Shown: positions 41,119 to 41,387 of the stretch, piece by piece
Position numbering within the stretch: the stretch's first letter is position 1
Layout of the letters: every line of letters starts with the position of its first letter
Assembly (NCBI GenBank): GCA_946412015.1
Contig: CAMKGA010000013.1
Span: 1 to 41,387, forward strand
Source of the DNA: an uncultured Caryophanales bacterium
GTDB lineage: Bacteria; Bacillota_I; Bacilli_A; RF39; UBA660
DNA: 41,387 nucleotides
Direction of reading: 5' to 3'
Notes under the pieces: model-generated
What the model was told of the DNA's origin: nothing
The model's database searches: none
Seen by the model: the letters and a program-made list of their open reading frames with translations, nothing else
Program-made: the position numbers and the translations under genes

Positions 41119-41215
41119 AAAAAGCCTACTACTATAAAAATTTGTATAGTAATAGGCTAATAACAATAAATATACATGCAAAAACTACCTATTACTATTC
41201 AGTCGTAATAATAGG
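41119..41215 (-). promoter_or_regulatory. Ribosome-mediated transcription attenuator of leuA
   Basis: On the minus strand three pairings compete. 1:2 is CCTATTATTA (41206-41215) with TAGTAATAGG (about 41188-41197), one G-U pair. 2:3 is ATAGTAATAGG with CCTATTACTAT, 11 bp, the antiterminator. 3:4 is AGCCTATTACTATA (41145-41158) with TATAGTAGTAGGCT (41123-41136), 14 bp with one G-U, then Ts: the terminator. Segment 1 lies over the leader's clustered Leu codons, so a ribosome stalled for Leu-tRNA would free segment 2 to pair with 3. Confidence 0.88.
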
Positions 41216-41262
41216 CATAAGAGATTATTTAAATTAGTAAAATAATTATACATAAGTATCAT
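41185..41262 (-). CDS. Leucine-rich leader peptide of leuA
   Basis: The reading is MILMYNYFTNLNNLLCLLLR then LNSNR: 25 residues, 8 of them Leu, with six Leu codons packed in residues 14-21. If translation starts at the second Met (41253), the peptide has 22 residues; the ribosome site AAGAAAAGAG is weak and fits that ATG slightly better. The stop overlaps the region just 3' of attenuator segment 2. Confidence 0.85.
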   Translation of the reverse strand: MILMYNYFTNLNNLLCLLLRLNSNR

Positions 41263-41279
41263 CTCTTTTCTTACATAAG

Positions 41280-41308
41280 AATATATCACTAATTAATATT
41301 TATGTCAA
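41280..41308 (-). promoter_or_regulatory. leuA operon promoter
   Basis: Consensus -35 TTGACA and -10 TATATT on the minus strand with a 17-base spacer. Transcription would start about 11 bases before the first leader ATG. Confidence 0.88.
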
Positions 41309-41359
41309 TTGTATTTGATAATATTTGTTTATTATGGTATTGCATTCTAAAAACATAAA

Positions 41360-41387
41360 TAAAAAACAAGAAGTTGTATATTCTTGC
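41360..41387 (-). terminator. Terminator of a gene beyond the right edge
   Basis: On the minus strand CAAGAA-TATACAAC-TTCTTG is followed by TTTTTTATTT. It would end a minus-strand gene outside the window. Confidence 0.6.

Noticed and set aside
1-41387. Mycoplasma-type code (UGA = Trp) suggested by low G+C
   Set aside because: Long conserved genes read through without in-frame UGA, and UGA is used as a stop, for example at the antiporter/ileS ATGA overlap.

Overview
The window is about 41 kb of very AT-rich chromosomal DNA read with the standard bacterial code (UGA is used as a stop). Gene content (ezrA, sepF, divIVA, ireB, trmR, mltG, rpsD with an S4-type leader, pro-SigK, a T-box) points to a low-GC Firmicute of the Bacilli/Erysipelotrichia type, probably a gut spore-former. 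The lineage is inference; no rRNA gene is present. Almost everything lies on the minus strand.

Region 1 (1-10.8 kb) is an accessory island downstream of ppdK. It holds a GNAT start, TetR, a membrane XRE regulator, a small membrane protein, a nitroreductase, an MgtA-type ATPase, an HTH/BRO pair, a MazG-like protein, an IS1634-family element, another XRE regulator with a tiny upstream ORF, and a metallophosphoesterase. At least three, and probably four, cargo blocks are followed by a decayed copy of the ppdK 3' end and then a terminator. This suggests repeated insertion at that site.

Region 2 (10.8-17.1 kb) is ppdK followed by a complete chromosomal diversity-generating retroelement (DGR). Its parts are a template repeat (TR), a reverse transcriptase, an Avd-like protein, a MutS-domain-I-like protein, and a target gene. 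The target is a type IV pilin-like protein whose C-terminus carries the variable repeat (VR). TR and VR differ inside the repeat only at TR adenines (17 substitutions, no others), plus one extra codon in VR. This is the most striking system in the window.

Region 3 (17.3-31.6 kb) is core genome: a Xer recombinase, a lipoprotein, trmR-mltG-yrzB-ruvX-ireB, a membrane protein diverging from sigK, ileS, a CaCA antiporter behind an Ile T-box, divIVA, sepF, ezrA and rpsD. IleRS carries GIHH where the class I HIGH motif should be.

Region 4 (31.6-41.4 kb) contains a hypothetical gene, a small membrane ORF, aquaporin, priA, an Rpn-like nuclease, and then an apparent leuA - coiled-coil protein - pgi - phosphohexomutase operon. 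leuA is preceded by a leucine-rich leader peptide and three mutually exclusive RNA pairings, a textbook ribosome-mediated attenuator. No tRNA, rRNA or CRISPR array was seen.
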